From Lepiota brunneoincarnata (lineage: Eukaryota > Basidiomycota > Agaricomycetes > Agaricales > Agaricaceae): a DNA stretch of 64,000 nucleotides. The translations under genes and the position numbers were made by a program. The DNA is taken from contig JAEBUN010000004.1 of assembly GCA_023014365.1 (NCBI GenBank), positions 1,798,001-1,862,000 of the forward strand, read 5' to 3'. Below the pieces are notes generated by a model, which saw nothing but the letters and a program-made list of their open reading frames with translations, did not search any database and had not been told where the DNA came from. This document shows positions 1 to 11,000 of the stretch, piece by piece (position 1 is the first letter of the stretch; every line of letters starts with the position of its first letter).

Positions 1-1846
1 GATCTCGTTCGTTCCGGGTTTGTGGTCAGGCATCCACCCTATCATAGTGACGGCATGGGTGTGTCCTGTGAGCACGACCATCTGATCCGATGCTGCCAGG
101 CCGGGTATCGTTTCGTCAGAGTCGGGTTCAATCTTGTCAATGTTCCAGATTCTTGTTGTATTGTCATCAGAACACGATGCCAAGCGCGTCCGTGTAAAGT
201 TGCATTTCAATTGGTTGATTTCATCCTCATGCCCACTAGGTACAACAGTAAAGTAAGAGTGAGCCGACGAGGACAATGGAGGACAGACATACCCAAATTT
301 CTTTATAGGTTCAGGTGAATCAGTTTTCAGAACATAGATGTTGCCATCAGCACCTCCTGTTATGAAAGTTATTTCATCTAACCATTCGACATCTAGGCAA
401 CAGTCTACGGAATGTCGGTAAAATTATGTAGAACGAATGGATAAGGGAGAACATACCCTGATGGCAACGGTACTGTCGGACTAGTCGCTTTTGTTTCACA
501 TCCCACAAGCAAGTAGTTTTATCTAGGCTTGCTGAAAGTAGCCATCGCCCATTGTTGGAAAATCGTACAGAAAATATGGGGCCCTGTGCGAGTACATATA
601 TTAATCGTTATTGGGCGCATGAACGCCGATAACAGTCTCACCGTATGCTGGTAATGAGTAAAATATGTTCCTCCTTCAGACGTGATTATCCGGAGGACGG
701 AATCATAAGATCCTATGGCTAATAGCGTGCCTTCTGGATTCCAGTGCAGAGCAGTCAGATCGCCTTGCACATCTTTCTGATAGTTATTTATTGTTATCGG
801 ACTCCCATTCCACGTCGTGAAGTCGTCTTGTGATGCGGGAGGGTCAGGAAGGCTCCATAGATTAACTACAGCATCTTTGGATCTACTCATACGTAAAGCG
901 TTTAGACAGGGAACCCAGTTCACGAAGAGTTGAGCATACCCGGTAGCAAGTTGCGTGTGTTTGGTCGGGTTGAACGCACAGACGAAGACCTCAGTCCGGT
1001 GTCCAGGTAGCATCATAACAGCTTTTGAGCTCGTGACGATGTCTGTACCTTGATTATGAGGGTGGGCTCGTTTAAGTACATCAATTCCATTATCATAAGG
1101 TGGCCTGGTGTGAACTTGGGTGGTTTCGGTCGTGATGTGAGAGCTCTGCACCGAAATAACTTTACTTGAAGGCCCAGCAAAGTTGTGTGTAGGCACATCA
1201 GTTTCCATGTCTTCTGGCTCGCGTTTGGCTCGTTTCTCAGCTGGACCATCGATTTGTATAGGCGAAACCTTGCGTTTAGAATTGCTGTCGCCGGGAGTAA
1301 GAGTACCATTTGTTCGCACAGCGACGGAATTGCCATAAAACATCTCCCCAGATATAGAATGTGACTGAGCATCATGAGCCACTGCAAGTTCTCGGTCTGG
1401 TTGAACGAGTTTGTCCGACGTTGGTTTATGGGAAGATAACGGAAGTGGTGTCGTAGGCGGAACGCCGGACAAGCTGGGTGATTTTAATGGCGCGAGCGAG
1501 GAGGAAGGGTCGCTTGAACAAACATGAGGTTCTAACAAGGAAAATCCATTCTTGCAACTTGTTGTCATTGAGTCGCCGCGCCAATGCGATTCAACCTCAA
1601 GGTAAAGTAAAGCCTTGCTGAGCAGCTCGACAAGTTCACCACGGGGTATGTGTTTGCTGAAATACGGAGATTTTGGCAATGACCCTTCATTGCATAAGGT
1701 AAATGCAGAATGCGCAAAGCCTAGTAGAAAGGTTATTAAACTGGTAGTGTACACTCGAGGAGAGAGTGTATACCAGAGTCCTTGAAATATGAATAGATCA
1801 GACAGTTCACTTCGTCGGCCGTTATTCGGATTGGAGCAGCCGCCAT
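1..1846 (-). CDS. SIF2: TBL1/Sif2-like LisH-WD40 corepressor subunit (3' end outside window)
   Basis: Chromatin corepressor subunit of the TBL1/TBLR1/Sif2 family, which scaffolds class I/II histone deacetylase complexes (Set3C in yeast, NCoR/SMRT in animals). The start at 1846 gives MAAAPIRITADEVNCLIYSY, the opening of a LisH domain. A 53-nt intron (1773-1721, GTATAC...CTAG) then joins to GFAHSAF, completing the LisH dimerisation motif. A long acidic, Ser/Pro-rich linker with a basic nuclear-signal-like patch (KRAKREPE) follows. Beta-propeller blades begin near 1020 with VMMLPGHRTEVFVCAFNP and continue on the minus strand to base 1, where HEDEINQL, SCSDDNT and GHTHAV repeats are readable. The last blades lie outside the window. 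It is divergently transcribed from the DCAF11-like gene with 284 bp between start codons. The LisH plus WD40 order makes the family call strong; the exact complex is inferred. Confidence 0.88.
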
Positions 1847-2130
1847 GCGCGCACAATTTCAATATAGAAGCTCCGTGCTGGGCCGGATTTAGGGGGGACT
1901 GGATAGAGGTGGTGGATTTGTTGAAGTGGACTTGGTCGTTGAAGTGAGGGCGAGAAGGCTTGTGTGTGCATGTTTGGTCGTATCCGTTTTAGGACATGTC
2001 CAGCGATCTCACGACCTGTCCACTCCATCAGTGCGATGGCGAAGTTGACCGTGCCGGCTCTGAGTAATTGCCTGAGTAAGCTGCAATTCAACAAACCCAG
2101 TCTGCTCCTCCACCTGGAACTTCACTTGCG

Positions 2131-4632
2131 ATGCAGCCTCATAGCTCTGACAACGAGGACGACCAGAATTCCAATGCGGCATCGTCACACGACGTCCAGG
2201 ACATCCTGAGCGGTGCGTCCGTCGAACCAGGTACCCATAATTAATTGACTTGATTGATGTTTAAGGCTTATTCTCGATGCAATCTGACGGAGGATCCACG
2301 GGTCCAAGATCCCTCAATCTGAGCGGTATCAGCCTCCATAACCTGACCCGGTTACTCAGAGCTGCCTCGGGAGGGAACCTGCCCCATATCTACTTTGAGG
2401 AGGAGGGTTTCGACGATGATGATGACGACGACGAAGCTGACATTCACGAGGATGATGATGAATTTAGCTACGGGACTCGTACCCAGGGTCGCCCAACTTG
2501 GTACGAGGAAGTAAGGGAGCCTATAAAAGAGGGTGTCGAGCTTTTGTATAGCGGAGATTTCGGGAGAATAGGACCCAAATCCAGAAGTCATCGACAAGCC
2601 GCAAACATTGCCAGAAGAGTGTTTACTCAAACATGTACTCCTGTTCCTATATCGTGTAGGGAAGAACTTACAAGTGTCGGTCTACATCGTTCCCAGTCCC
2701 ATTCACTGCATTGATCGACCGAATAGGACATGTTACCGAACTGTAATGGCACTACTGTGGCGGAATATGCCTCCAATATCTATACTGGTCAATTCTCTGC
2801 AGGTGAAACTCTTCCACCCTTCCGTAAACAATTCTTCGCTAACAACATACGGTTCAGACTCTTCATTTTATTATACATGCGCTCAAGGTACATACAAGTG
2901 TTATCATTACGGTGCCAATTGACTTCCCACCACACCACCAGACTTCCGTCTACATATATTTGACACAAGTGCCGCTCCCCAGCCAATTGTGCCGCAGCGA
3001 CGCTTCACGGGCCACGTTGACGACGGTTTGAGAACAACAATGAAAGTGTCAAGGACCATTCAAGGCAGGCCCGGGAGATGGACCATAACGGACGCCAATC
3101 TCTCGCCAGACAATGAGAGGTAGACCCAGACCCAAACCGTATCTGCACTGAAAGGCTAACCCTAAGCTTCACCGATCAGGATGATATATTCTTCTATCGT
3201 AAGTTCCCTGGCGCCTGTGCTTAATTAATTCTCATCAACCGCAGACCCCCACTGTCTATATGACCAGTACGCGAGAAGATTCGCCGCAGCAAATCGCTAT
3301 CCCATTTTCTGATCCCACTCATTCCCGAATTCGGTACGGGTATGACAGCTTCAACGATAGTTTCGGTATCTACAGCTGCCGATTCTCTGCCGACGGAAAT
3401 GAAGTCATAGCTGGAGGTAATGGCAAGATTTTCGGTTCGTATGCGCCTAAACGGACATCTTGGAAGCTTCATCCAACTCACCTTCCGCAGTCTATGACCT
3501 TCTGGCCGGCAGGAGAACAGTAAAAATATCCGCTCACAGTGACGATATCAATAGTTGTTGCTGGGCCGATACCTCTTCGGGCAACGTTCTTGTTAGTGCG
3601 TCAGATGACACTTTCTTGAAAATTTGGTAGGTCCAAGTGGTTTGTACCTCTGGATCCGCTTCAACTTAGTTTCGACCAGGGATCGGCGATCTTTGGGTGC
3701 ATCACAAAAGCCCTCCGGCGTGCTGATTGGTCATACAGAGGGTATTACATACGTCTCCGCAAAGGGAGACGGACGATATGTGATATCCAACGGCAAGGAT
3801 CAGGCTCTGCGCCTATGGGACTTGCGCAAGATGCGCACCAGCAATGATTTTGAAACAGTGAAGGACAGACACTACGGCATCCGTGGCTTCGACTATAGGT
3901 AATTTTGTGCTCTTAACACTCCCTTCTTGTAATCCCTGCTGAGCTGGTGCGTCAGATACTCACGCTATTCGAAACCTAAAATGAAGGCCCACCCAAAGGA
4001 CTGCAGTGTGATGACCTACAGGGGTCATACTGTCTACCGAACTCTCATCAGGTGTCACTTCAGTCCTGCCGCCAGTACGGGTTCCCAGTATATTTATTCT
4101 GGTTCCGCTGACGGTAGAATTCATGTGAGCCTTTTCCCTCGCTGCCTCGCGGCCTCCCGATAGACATCAAAACCTCCAGATATGGTCCCTCGATGGGCGC
4201 ATTGTGCAAGTATTAGATCGACTGAAGACTCTACCGATTACATTCGATCCATCTGCACCTGACGTCGAGCCAACGCGTGGGACCCGCCAACCCGCCTGCG
4301 TGCGTGATGTCAGCTGGCATTCCCAGGTACTGTCTCCTCTGTGTGTGGAAAACGGATCTACTCAAGCAAATTATGTGATCTTATGACAGGAACCCGTACT
4401 GATCAGCGCCGCTTGGTCAAGTGCTGAGGGAGGGAGCCATATCGCGAGGCACGAGTGGAAGGGTCTGTCTAAGATGACAGGTCGGATCGAGGACTGGGTT
4501 CAAAAACAGAGGCAAGAGGAAACAGAGGCTCAAGAACGTCATCGGCGACGGAGGTCAAACAGGTTACGAGAGATGGCGCAACGCAGGACAGCAACTCGAA
4601 ACATGCCTGGTGCTTACAGTGATGAAGATTGA
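2131..4632 (+). CDS. DCAF11: DCAF11/WDR23-like WD40 substrate receptor
   Basis: Predicted substrate receptor of the CUL4-DDB1 ubiquitin ligase; WDR23/DCAF11 in animals controls Nrf2-type stress factors. It begins MQPHSSDNEDDQNSN at 2131, and the first intron splits PG|LFSMQSDGG near 2230. An N-terminal acidic run (seven Asp after EEEGF) is followed by the family block GRPTWYEEVREPIKEGVELL and by WD repeats. Diagnostic repeats are LIGHTEGITYV...ISNGKDQALRLWDLRKM (3733-3840) and a repeat starting at the conserved AHPKDCSVMTYRGHTVYRTL (3990-4050). The C terminus is a basic helix ending SDED at 4632. There are several short introns, and the part between 2630 and 3250 is the least certain to splice. 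The WDR23-specific RGHTVYRTLIRC segment separates it from generic WD40 proteins. Which substrate it recruits cannot be seen. Confidence 0.88.
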
Positions 4633-5309
4633 ATGCACTGTTTTATCGATGACTTTGCGACGTTGTAACAGTATATATGAACTCGGGTCACTAAGCCGCG
4701 TGTAAACCTCGGTCTTGAGATGAAGTTATTCAGATGTCTATCTTCAAATCAACGGAACCAATCTTACTTCAGCTTGAAGTCACAAGCTATCCCGAGGTTC
4801 CGCGTTATCGACCGACGATGGTTCCTGGGCGTGCGTGCAATCGAAACCGTGACCCCGTCGCCTTATCGCAGACCTGAGCAGCCCTAGCCCCGACATGTCG
4901 CATGAAACGCCTTAACATCATGTAGCGCTCCCTCAGCGGCCCCCACGATATGTATAATAGGAGCTACACGGACCTAGGCATGGTGTATCGATTTAATTAC
5001 AATCGGAAAGGAGGCCATTGAAGTTGTATTTGTGCATGAAAAAGGATCCGATACATCGTAATTCCGGCCTTCCTGGAACCATTTACCCTCTTGATACAGC
5101 CCAACGCCTGGCCAGCACACTTTGGGCTAGTGGCGTCAGCGATATAGGTTGGTGCTTCTCTATGTCTCTCGCATTATCCGCAGCCAATCAAGGACAGATG
5201 CTGTTTCTGAATCTGATCATGATGCATATAACAACACATGTCTCCTGTGGCTGGGCACACGTATCATGTCCGTCCGGCCCCACGAAACACCAGCGCTTCG
5301 TGGTGGGCA
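4633..5309. other. Intergenic region, no gene seen
   Basis: Sequence between the DCAF11-like gene and the TATA box of the next plus-strand gene. Only short open frames without recognisable motifs are present. No tRNA-like A/B boxes or repeats were noticed. Confidence 0.5.
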
Positions 5310-5501
5310 TATAAAGCCGTGGGCCTTTTCGCCTCCCCTCGCACCTTACGCTTGGTGCCAGATTTGTCCAAGGTACTGGCTCCAAACTACTCCCAGATCC
5401 CTCTTGCGGTTTCCCCTCTCCCACATTGTGGTATGTCGTGCATATCCACCGCCCCTGTAGCCCCCCATTGATATACATCCCAGTTTCTAACTGACCCTCA
5501 G
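5310..5501 (+). promoter_or_regulatory. TATA box, CT-rich initiator region and 5' leader intron
   Basis: TATAAA lies at 5310-5315 and is followed by a pyrimidine-rich stretch typical of fungal start sites. A well-formed leader intron GTATGT...CCTCAG (5431-5501) follows, ending 16 bases before the ATG of the downstream orphan gene. This arrangement explains why the upstream ATG at 5433, inside the donor site, is not taken as the start. Read by eye, not verified by transcripts. Confidence 0.5.
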
Positions 5502-5517
5502 AGCCCCTGGCACTCCG

Positions 5518-6333
5518 ATGTTTTACGCTTACGATATAAGGCCTAGCGAACACAGTAGTACCTCCGATCATGACGCAGGGCTTCAACGGAAAAAGGTTTC
5601 AAGGATGCCACCCAGTCAGTCCTTCGATGGCCTTTATTCCTGGATGACTTCGGAAACTTCTTGTATGGAAGCCCCTGGCATGCCCTTATACTACCAGCAG
5701 TGCCCCAATGCGGATGCTCCATACGCATCAGAGAGCACTAACCCCAGTCACGACGCACAACCTGACGGCTGGCAAGCATCATACGCCTCGGCTGCATTTT
5801 ACGACGTTCAAAAAAGTGCAACGGTTCGCATTGCAGAATCATTATATACGAAATCTCCTCATCACTTATCTCCATCATACCCACAACCTACCTATAACAC
5901 CCCACCTGTCAAACTTTCCTGTTCGTTTCCTGCATCCGTCTGTGTATCGCAGTCAACTCTTACTTCGCCACCGGCACTACCTAACACGAAGCCATCCCCT
6001 CAAACCCCGGTTCGGACCCAACCTCCCCTTCCAATCCACCAGCCCCGTCCCTCGAGACGAATACCCATCATATCACTCTCACGACTGGCCTCTGCGTCTG
6101 AAGAAGTCGATGCCATTTCACAGTGGAGACCAAGGGTTGTGCACAAGTTACACCCTGGATCCCTATCCGACAGTCTCAGCCTTTCAGATCTTCGATTAGT
6201 CCAGTATTCAGAGAGGTTCGACTTCATCACGCCCATCGGGCCTTCGGCCGGGCCAACCATCTGGGAGGATAGCAAGTTTGGACAGATCCTGCAATGCTCG
6301 TGTGGTTGTATGGAGTCATTCGCCGTCAGTTGA
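5518..6333 (+). CDS. Orphan Pro/Ser-rich protein
   Basis: Uninterrupted 271-codon frame downstream of a TATA box and a leader intron. No domain is recognised. The protein is rich in Ser, Pro, Tyr and His and looks largely disordered. A Pro-rich centre (TPPVKLSCSF...TQPPLPIHQPRPSRR) is followed by a more ordered C-terminal third containing SLSDLRLVQYSERFDFITP. The extreme C terminus is Cys-rich (QCSCGCMESF). It converges on the homeodomain-like gene with about 280 bp between stop codons. The start was chosen as the first ATG after the leader intron. It could be a lineage-specific regulator, but nothing in the sequence fixes a function. Confidence 0.6.
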   Translation: MFYAYDIRPSEHSSTSDHDAGLQRKKVSRMPPSQSFDGLYSWMTSETSCMEAPGMPLYYQQCPNADAPYASESTNPSHDAQPDGWQASYASAAFYDVQKSATVRIAESLYTKSPHHLSPSYPQPTYNTPPVKLSCSFPASVCVSQSTLTSPPALPNTKPSPQTPVRTQPPLPIHQPRPSRRIPIISLSRLASASEEVDAISQWRPRVVHKLHPGSLSDSLSLSDLRLVQYSERFDFITPIGPSAGPTIWEDSKFGQILQCSCGCMESFAVS

Positions 6334-6614
6334 TATGCTGGTGCTAATGTCCTGCGGCAAACGTTTGGATCATGTATCGCCAATTGATGTTTGTGTTATA
6401 GTCGACAAGCTGATCTGAATACAAAGCCACGGAGCGTGATGACAAACAAAGTAGCATATATGTGTGATTGGGAGCCCTGATGCCTAGCACGGCTTAACAG
6501 ACCGTGTTGAACGACTTCTGAACAAGGCCAAAAGGGGGGTAACGTTTACGAGCTCCAAGAGTAATAACTGAATGGCAGATGGGTTCGGCTCGCAGGTGAT
6601 CGAATTAGGGATGC

Positions 6615-7818
6615 CTACTGGCCGCTTGCAAAGATATCGGAAGGTATACCGACCCAAATTCCCGGGTCGTAAACAAGTTCTGCATTGATATTCAGCTGTT
6701 TACCGTAGGGTGTTGGTGCAGAAGACATCTCTCCATGAAACGACCCTGCCGGCATGTCGGAATAAAACTCGTAGCCAGGGGGGCAGACAAAATGCCCATG
6801 TTCCAGATGAGACGCAGTAGAGTCGGCAGCCCCATGGGCATATGATAAATCGCCATCTGCCAGGTCATATAAAGAGTTGCACTGGTCCAGGGCCCAAGAG
6901 CTACCAAGAGGTACCATAAAGTCTTCAGACTTGATTTCTTGAGAGTCTTCCGTCACAGCAACAGAGACCGAATCGGAATCTTGCTCGCAGCAGCCGCCGC
7001 CTTCGTGCCCATTCAGCTGCCAATACGTGTCTAAACTCTCAGTAGAGGCAGTACTCGTGGTATCGGGCGACGCGTTCCAAAGAGGAGAAAATGTCCAAAG
7101 CCTAGCCGATGGTGGAGGTGGCACAAGGGAAAAGATTTCTTTCGTGGGACTGTCTGTTCTAGGGTCCGGGCGCTTTTGGTGTTTGGGGGGGTTGTTACTA
7201 GGGTATGTTGCCGCCCGCTGGGGCATCCGAGTTCGCGGCAAGACCTGGGGAAGTGATTGAACATTATTGTCTCTCGAATTTCTTGTCATCTCGTCATCTG
7301 GGGGTTCTGGGGACAACTTTTGGATCCATGTTATCTCCTGTAAAGACCCAACCAAAAAACCTTACTGAAACAATCCGCTGCGCACGCTCTGCTTTGGCGG
7401 TACGACTGCGCTTCAGATTTGTGTGCTTGTCCTCCTTCGCAACGCGGAGACCTAAAATTTCATCTAACTCAATTGATTGATGTAGGGGTCACTTCTACTT
7501 GCCCCTTGAATGGAAGTAGTCATAGATATGTCTCCGGTCCACGCAATAACGCTCTTGGAAATCCTTCCGAACAGCGAAAGTTGGCATTTTGGCACCCGGA
7601 AAAATAAGTGCCTCCATCTCTGCGACAAGTTCGGGTCCAAGGCGCAGAGCCAGGCGTTGCGGATTTACTCTCCGAGTCTTCGGCCGCTCTTCATCGTTGT
7701 TCGTAGTCAAAGGGAGGACATGGTCCTCAATGCCTGCCAGGGAAATAGGGCGACGTTTTCGCATAGTCTCTGCAACAACAGAGTCCTCAGGAGATTCGGA
7801 ATAGTCAATGGGGTTCAT
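6615..7818 (-). CDS. Homeodomain-like DNA-binding protein (putative)
   Basis: Exon 1 (7818-7503) encodes an acidic N terminus, a basic patch (KTRRVNPQRLALRLGPE) and a helix-turn-helix-like segment: FPGAKMPTFAVRKDFQERY then VDRRHIYDYFHSRG. The last part resembles a homeodomain third helix (WFxNxR), but with Tyr for Trp and Ser for Asn. Splicing with a GC-AG intron (7502-7452, GCAAGT...TTTTAG) continues the helix as LRVAKEDKH with a basic run behind it. A very short second intron, 28 nt if GTAAGG...ACAG is used (7365-7338), is needed to enter the long Ser/Pro-rich, acidic C-terminal region that ends at 6615 and looks like an activation domain. The role in transcription is inferred. If the 28-nt intron is not spliced, the protein stops early. 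It lies on the same strand as SKI2, 211 bp downstream of it. Confidence 0.6.
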
Positions 7819-8029
7819 GGCGGAGAGGATAAAGAGCAGTTTGGCATATCTTCAAGCAACCGCTCGTTTATCTAACTATGATGTCAGGTGGACAAATACA
7901 TGCAAATTGTAAGGGCGTCGATTGTTACATCACGTGAGAGAGGGAGTCTAACAAAAAACATTAATTAGAAATACAGACTTGCGGCAAAAACAACTATGAA
8001 GCGAGTGAACAAAGGGCTTAAGTGAATGG

Positions 8030-11000
8030 TCAACGGTGCTTACTATCGCGCTTGATCTTCAGCTGCGCTTCTTCCATTTTTTTGAAAAGTCCAGAATCCC
8101 CGATGACACGAGCTGCATCTCGAACTTCCCGGCAGGTTTCGTCCAGGCGCGTGATACAGCGTACGATTGTTCCCTCGGGAACATCAGTCAGTGCGGTTAT
8201 TTGCTCGAATGGCTGGTCACAGTTTCAGTAAGTGCTCTTTTGGTGGAATCAATGGTAATGCCATCCTACCATTCCTTTGGCCCATTCATAAACAACTTCA
8301 ACCAGGCCGAACTTGAGCGAAGAGCGAAACTCCCCCGATGCAACTTTATAGTGTTCTTGGACTCTCCCTACCCGATCGTTAATTACCAATATCGCGTCGC
8401 GTCCTTCCTCGAGTTTTGGCGGAATTAATGGTTCCACCTCCGTTTTCTCTTGAAAGACAAAACATGACAACAAGGCCACCACTTCCTCTGGTTCATAGTC
8501 GGCCAATGTATTTTCCAGAATCAATTCGGTCAGGACCAACTCATTGACTGAGTTAATCTGGAATTGAACTTCAATAAAAGGGATCATGGGGAAAAATAAC
8601 TTGCATACTTCGCATGCCACTCGCCCTTTGAGAAGAACTGTCGAATTCTCATCGATGAATTTTAATTCCTTGAGAACATCAATCCGTTGTTCGTAGTCAG
8701 GTATCAACTCCAAATTCTGGTCCGAAATGGCCAATTTCAAGTTAGCGATATTGGCCTGCAAGACTTTTTCCCCATGGACCATAGCATACTGAAGGCCGTG
8801 AGCCAAATTCCAACAATGTGCGGTCTCCACTCACGTGCTGAACGAAATTGGTGCATTGCAGACATTCTCGTTTAGCGTTTCTCTGCGAAATTATTTCCCT
8901 GTGACGTAGGGCCTCCTGGAAGTCAAGTGAGCGCATTTTGCCCCAGTCAACTTCTGGGACAGTATTATTTGGCAGCCATTCCTGGAGGGCCCCGGATAAT
9001 GCAGATGTTCCATCTCGCATCCGAGAGATCAGATGTCGGTCGACAATGGCGTCAACTTCAACCTAACGAAAGATTTGTCAATCGGAAACAGAAACGGCAT
9101 CTCGAAACAGACCTTCAAGACACGGTTTGTTACAAGATTTATGCTTGACATCGGAACAGCGCGCAGCTCGTACGTACCGTCTTCAACCCTTAGTGTATCG
9201 GCCTTGGGCGGCCACGACGGTGTCACCGCCTGAAAATCAATATCTGACACGCGATCACGGTCAACACGTAAATGGCTGGCAAGGTCAATATTCATTCACC
9301 GTGATCACCGCTCTTGATGTCGGGGTGCACGAAGGCTAGAATATAGTATGACTTTTCCTTATCGATGCGCCCAGAATCCAGGGTTTGTGGAGGTGCCGGT
9401 TTCAGTAATATGGCCATGCAGTTCGGGTAGAAATGCTGTAGATGTGTAAACCTTTATCGAGGAGGCATCATATTATGCGACTTACATGATCACGCAAGAT
9501 GACAACCCTGCCTGCGGAAAGCAGCTTGGAACCTTGCGGATGGCGCACAGCCAGACTGATCAGCTTCTGGTTTAATTCCACTACCTCATAAACATCATCA
9601 TAGTAAGCCTCAATGTCGGGTAGACATTGTTCGCAGGAAAGCTTTTGCATAGTCGAGAGCACTTTCTCGTTCTACGGACCTGATTAAACCGAGATGATTT
9701 AATAAATAGAGCACGAACCTCAATAACTTGTTGCTGGTGCACAGGTAGTAGGCGTTGTGAGCTATTTTCGGAAAAACTTCTCTTGATCATTTCTTCTACT
9801 CGGAGCGCTTCCACTCGTAACAAGTTTAAAATCATGTTATAAGTGAGTCGGAACTGGGATGCCAGCTTTCCTGGAACTCCCAAAATTATCGTATGGAGAG
9901 TATTTTGCTTTCCGGCGGATGAATTTCTTTTCTGGACAGGCCAGTGAACGTGCGTACCTCTGGTAAAGAGTCGCCGACAAGGATGATGACCGTTCCGGTG
10001 GCATCGAGTCCTCGTCGTCCTGCACGTCCAGCCATCTGAGTGTACTCGCCTGGGAGAATGTCCCGGAAGCTACGCCCGTCGTGTTTCCGGATGCTCGAGA
10101 ATACAACGCATTTGGCAGGCATATTGACGCCCTCCGACAGTGTCAACAAAGATTTACCTTTCTTAGAGGCGGCGGCGGCAACGTACCATCGCGAAGGTCT
10201 CTGTAGCAAACAGGGCCTTAACTAGCCCACGGCCGAATAAAATTTCAACGACCTATGATCATCCTTAATCGGCCTGACTAGATGTAGGCAGAATAACAGA
10301 CCTCTTTCATAATTGGTAAAAGGCCTCCATGATGGATCCCGATCCCACGACTCAGAAGATCCCGCATCATCGCGATTTGTGGGAGTTTCTTGTCAGAACC
10401 TTTCAGATTGCTACTCAGCCTAAGAAGACAATGACTAAAAATGAACGGCAACCACCTTTAAGTCGAGACAGCGCTTTTTCGATAGCAACATGGACTTCAC
10501 TTCTTTCCACTGCAGTGCACAGGTCAGCATTTGCCAAAGTAGCTGCATGCTCTTCGCAACGCTTCTTGGAGAACGTAAATATCACGACCGGAAGAAGATT
10601 CTCTTTCTTCAGATGGCCCAACAAGTGAACATAAACGTTCTTGTCGGCGTGGATAGTGCGCGAGGGCCCTCCTCCACGCCCGCTTCCGCCTCGAGCGGGA
10701 ACAGAGCCTCTTGGAACAGCCCTGCCTCGGGCAGGGCCACCTCGTTGCCCGCGTTGCCCGGTCGCTGTTCCTCTAGCACCAGTACGTTGAACGGGTGGCA
10801 GACCAGCCGCTTCGCGTTCCTTGTCTTGTTTTCGTCGAAGCGCCTCCCCTGCATCTTTATAGCTATACAAAATTGGTTAGATCGCTGAGAACGTGCCGTG
10901 CGCATTTCTTACCCGAAGCTAAGGAAATTCCGTTGCGCATCAACGATCTTGAACTTGTCCCGTCCAGCGTATAAGTAGTGCTCCAGTGGGACTGGTCGCT

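Noticed and set aside
6615..7818. MAT-A (HD1/HD2) mating-type locus
   Set aside because: Only one homeodomain-like gene is present, without a canonical WFxNxR helix, a divergent HD partner, or the usual MIP or beta-fg flanking genes.
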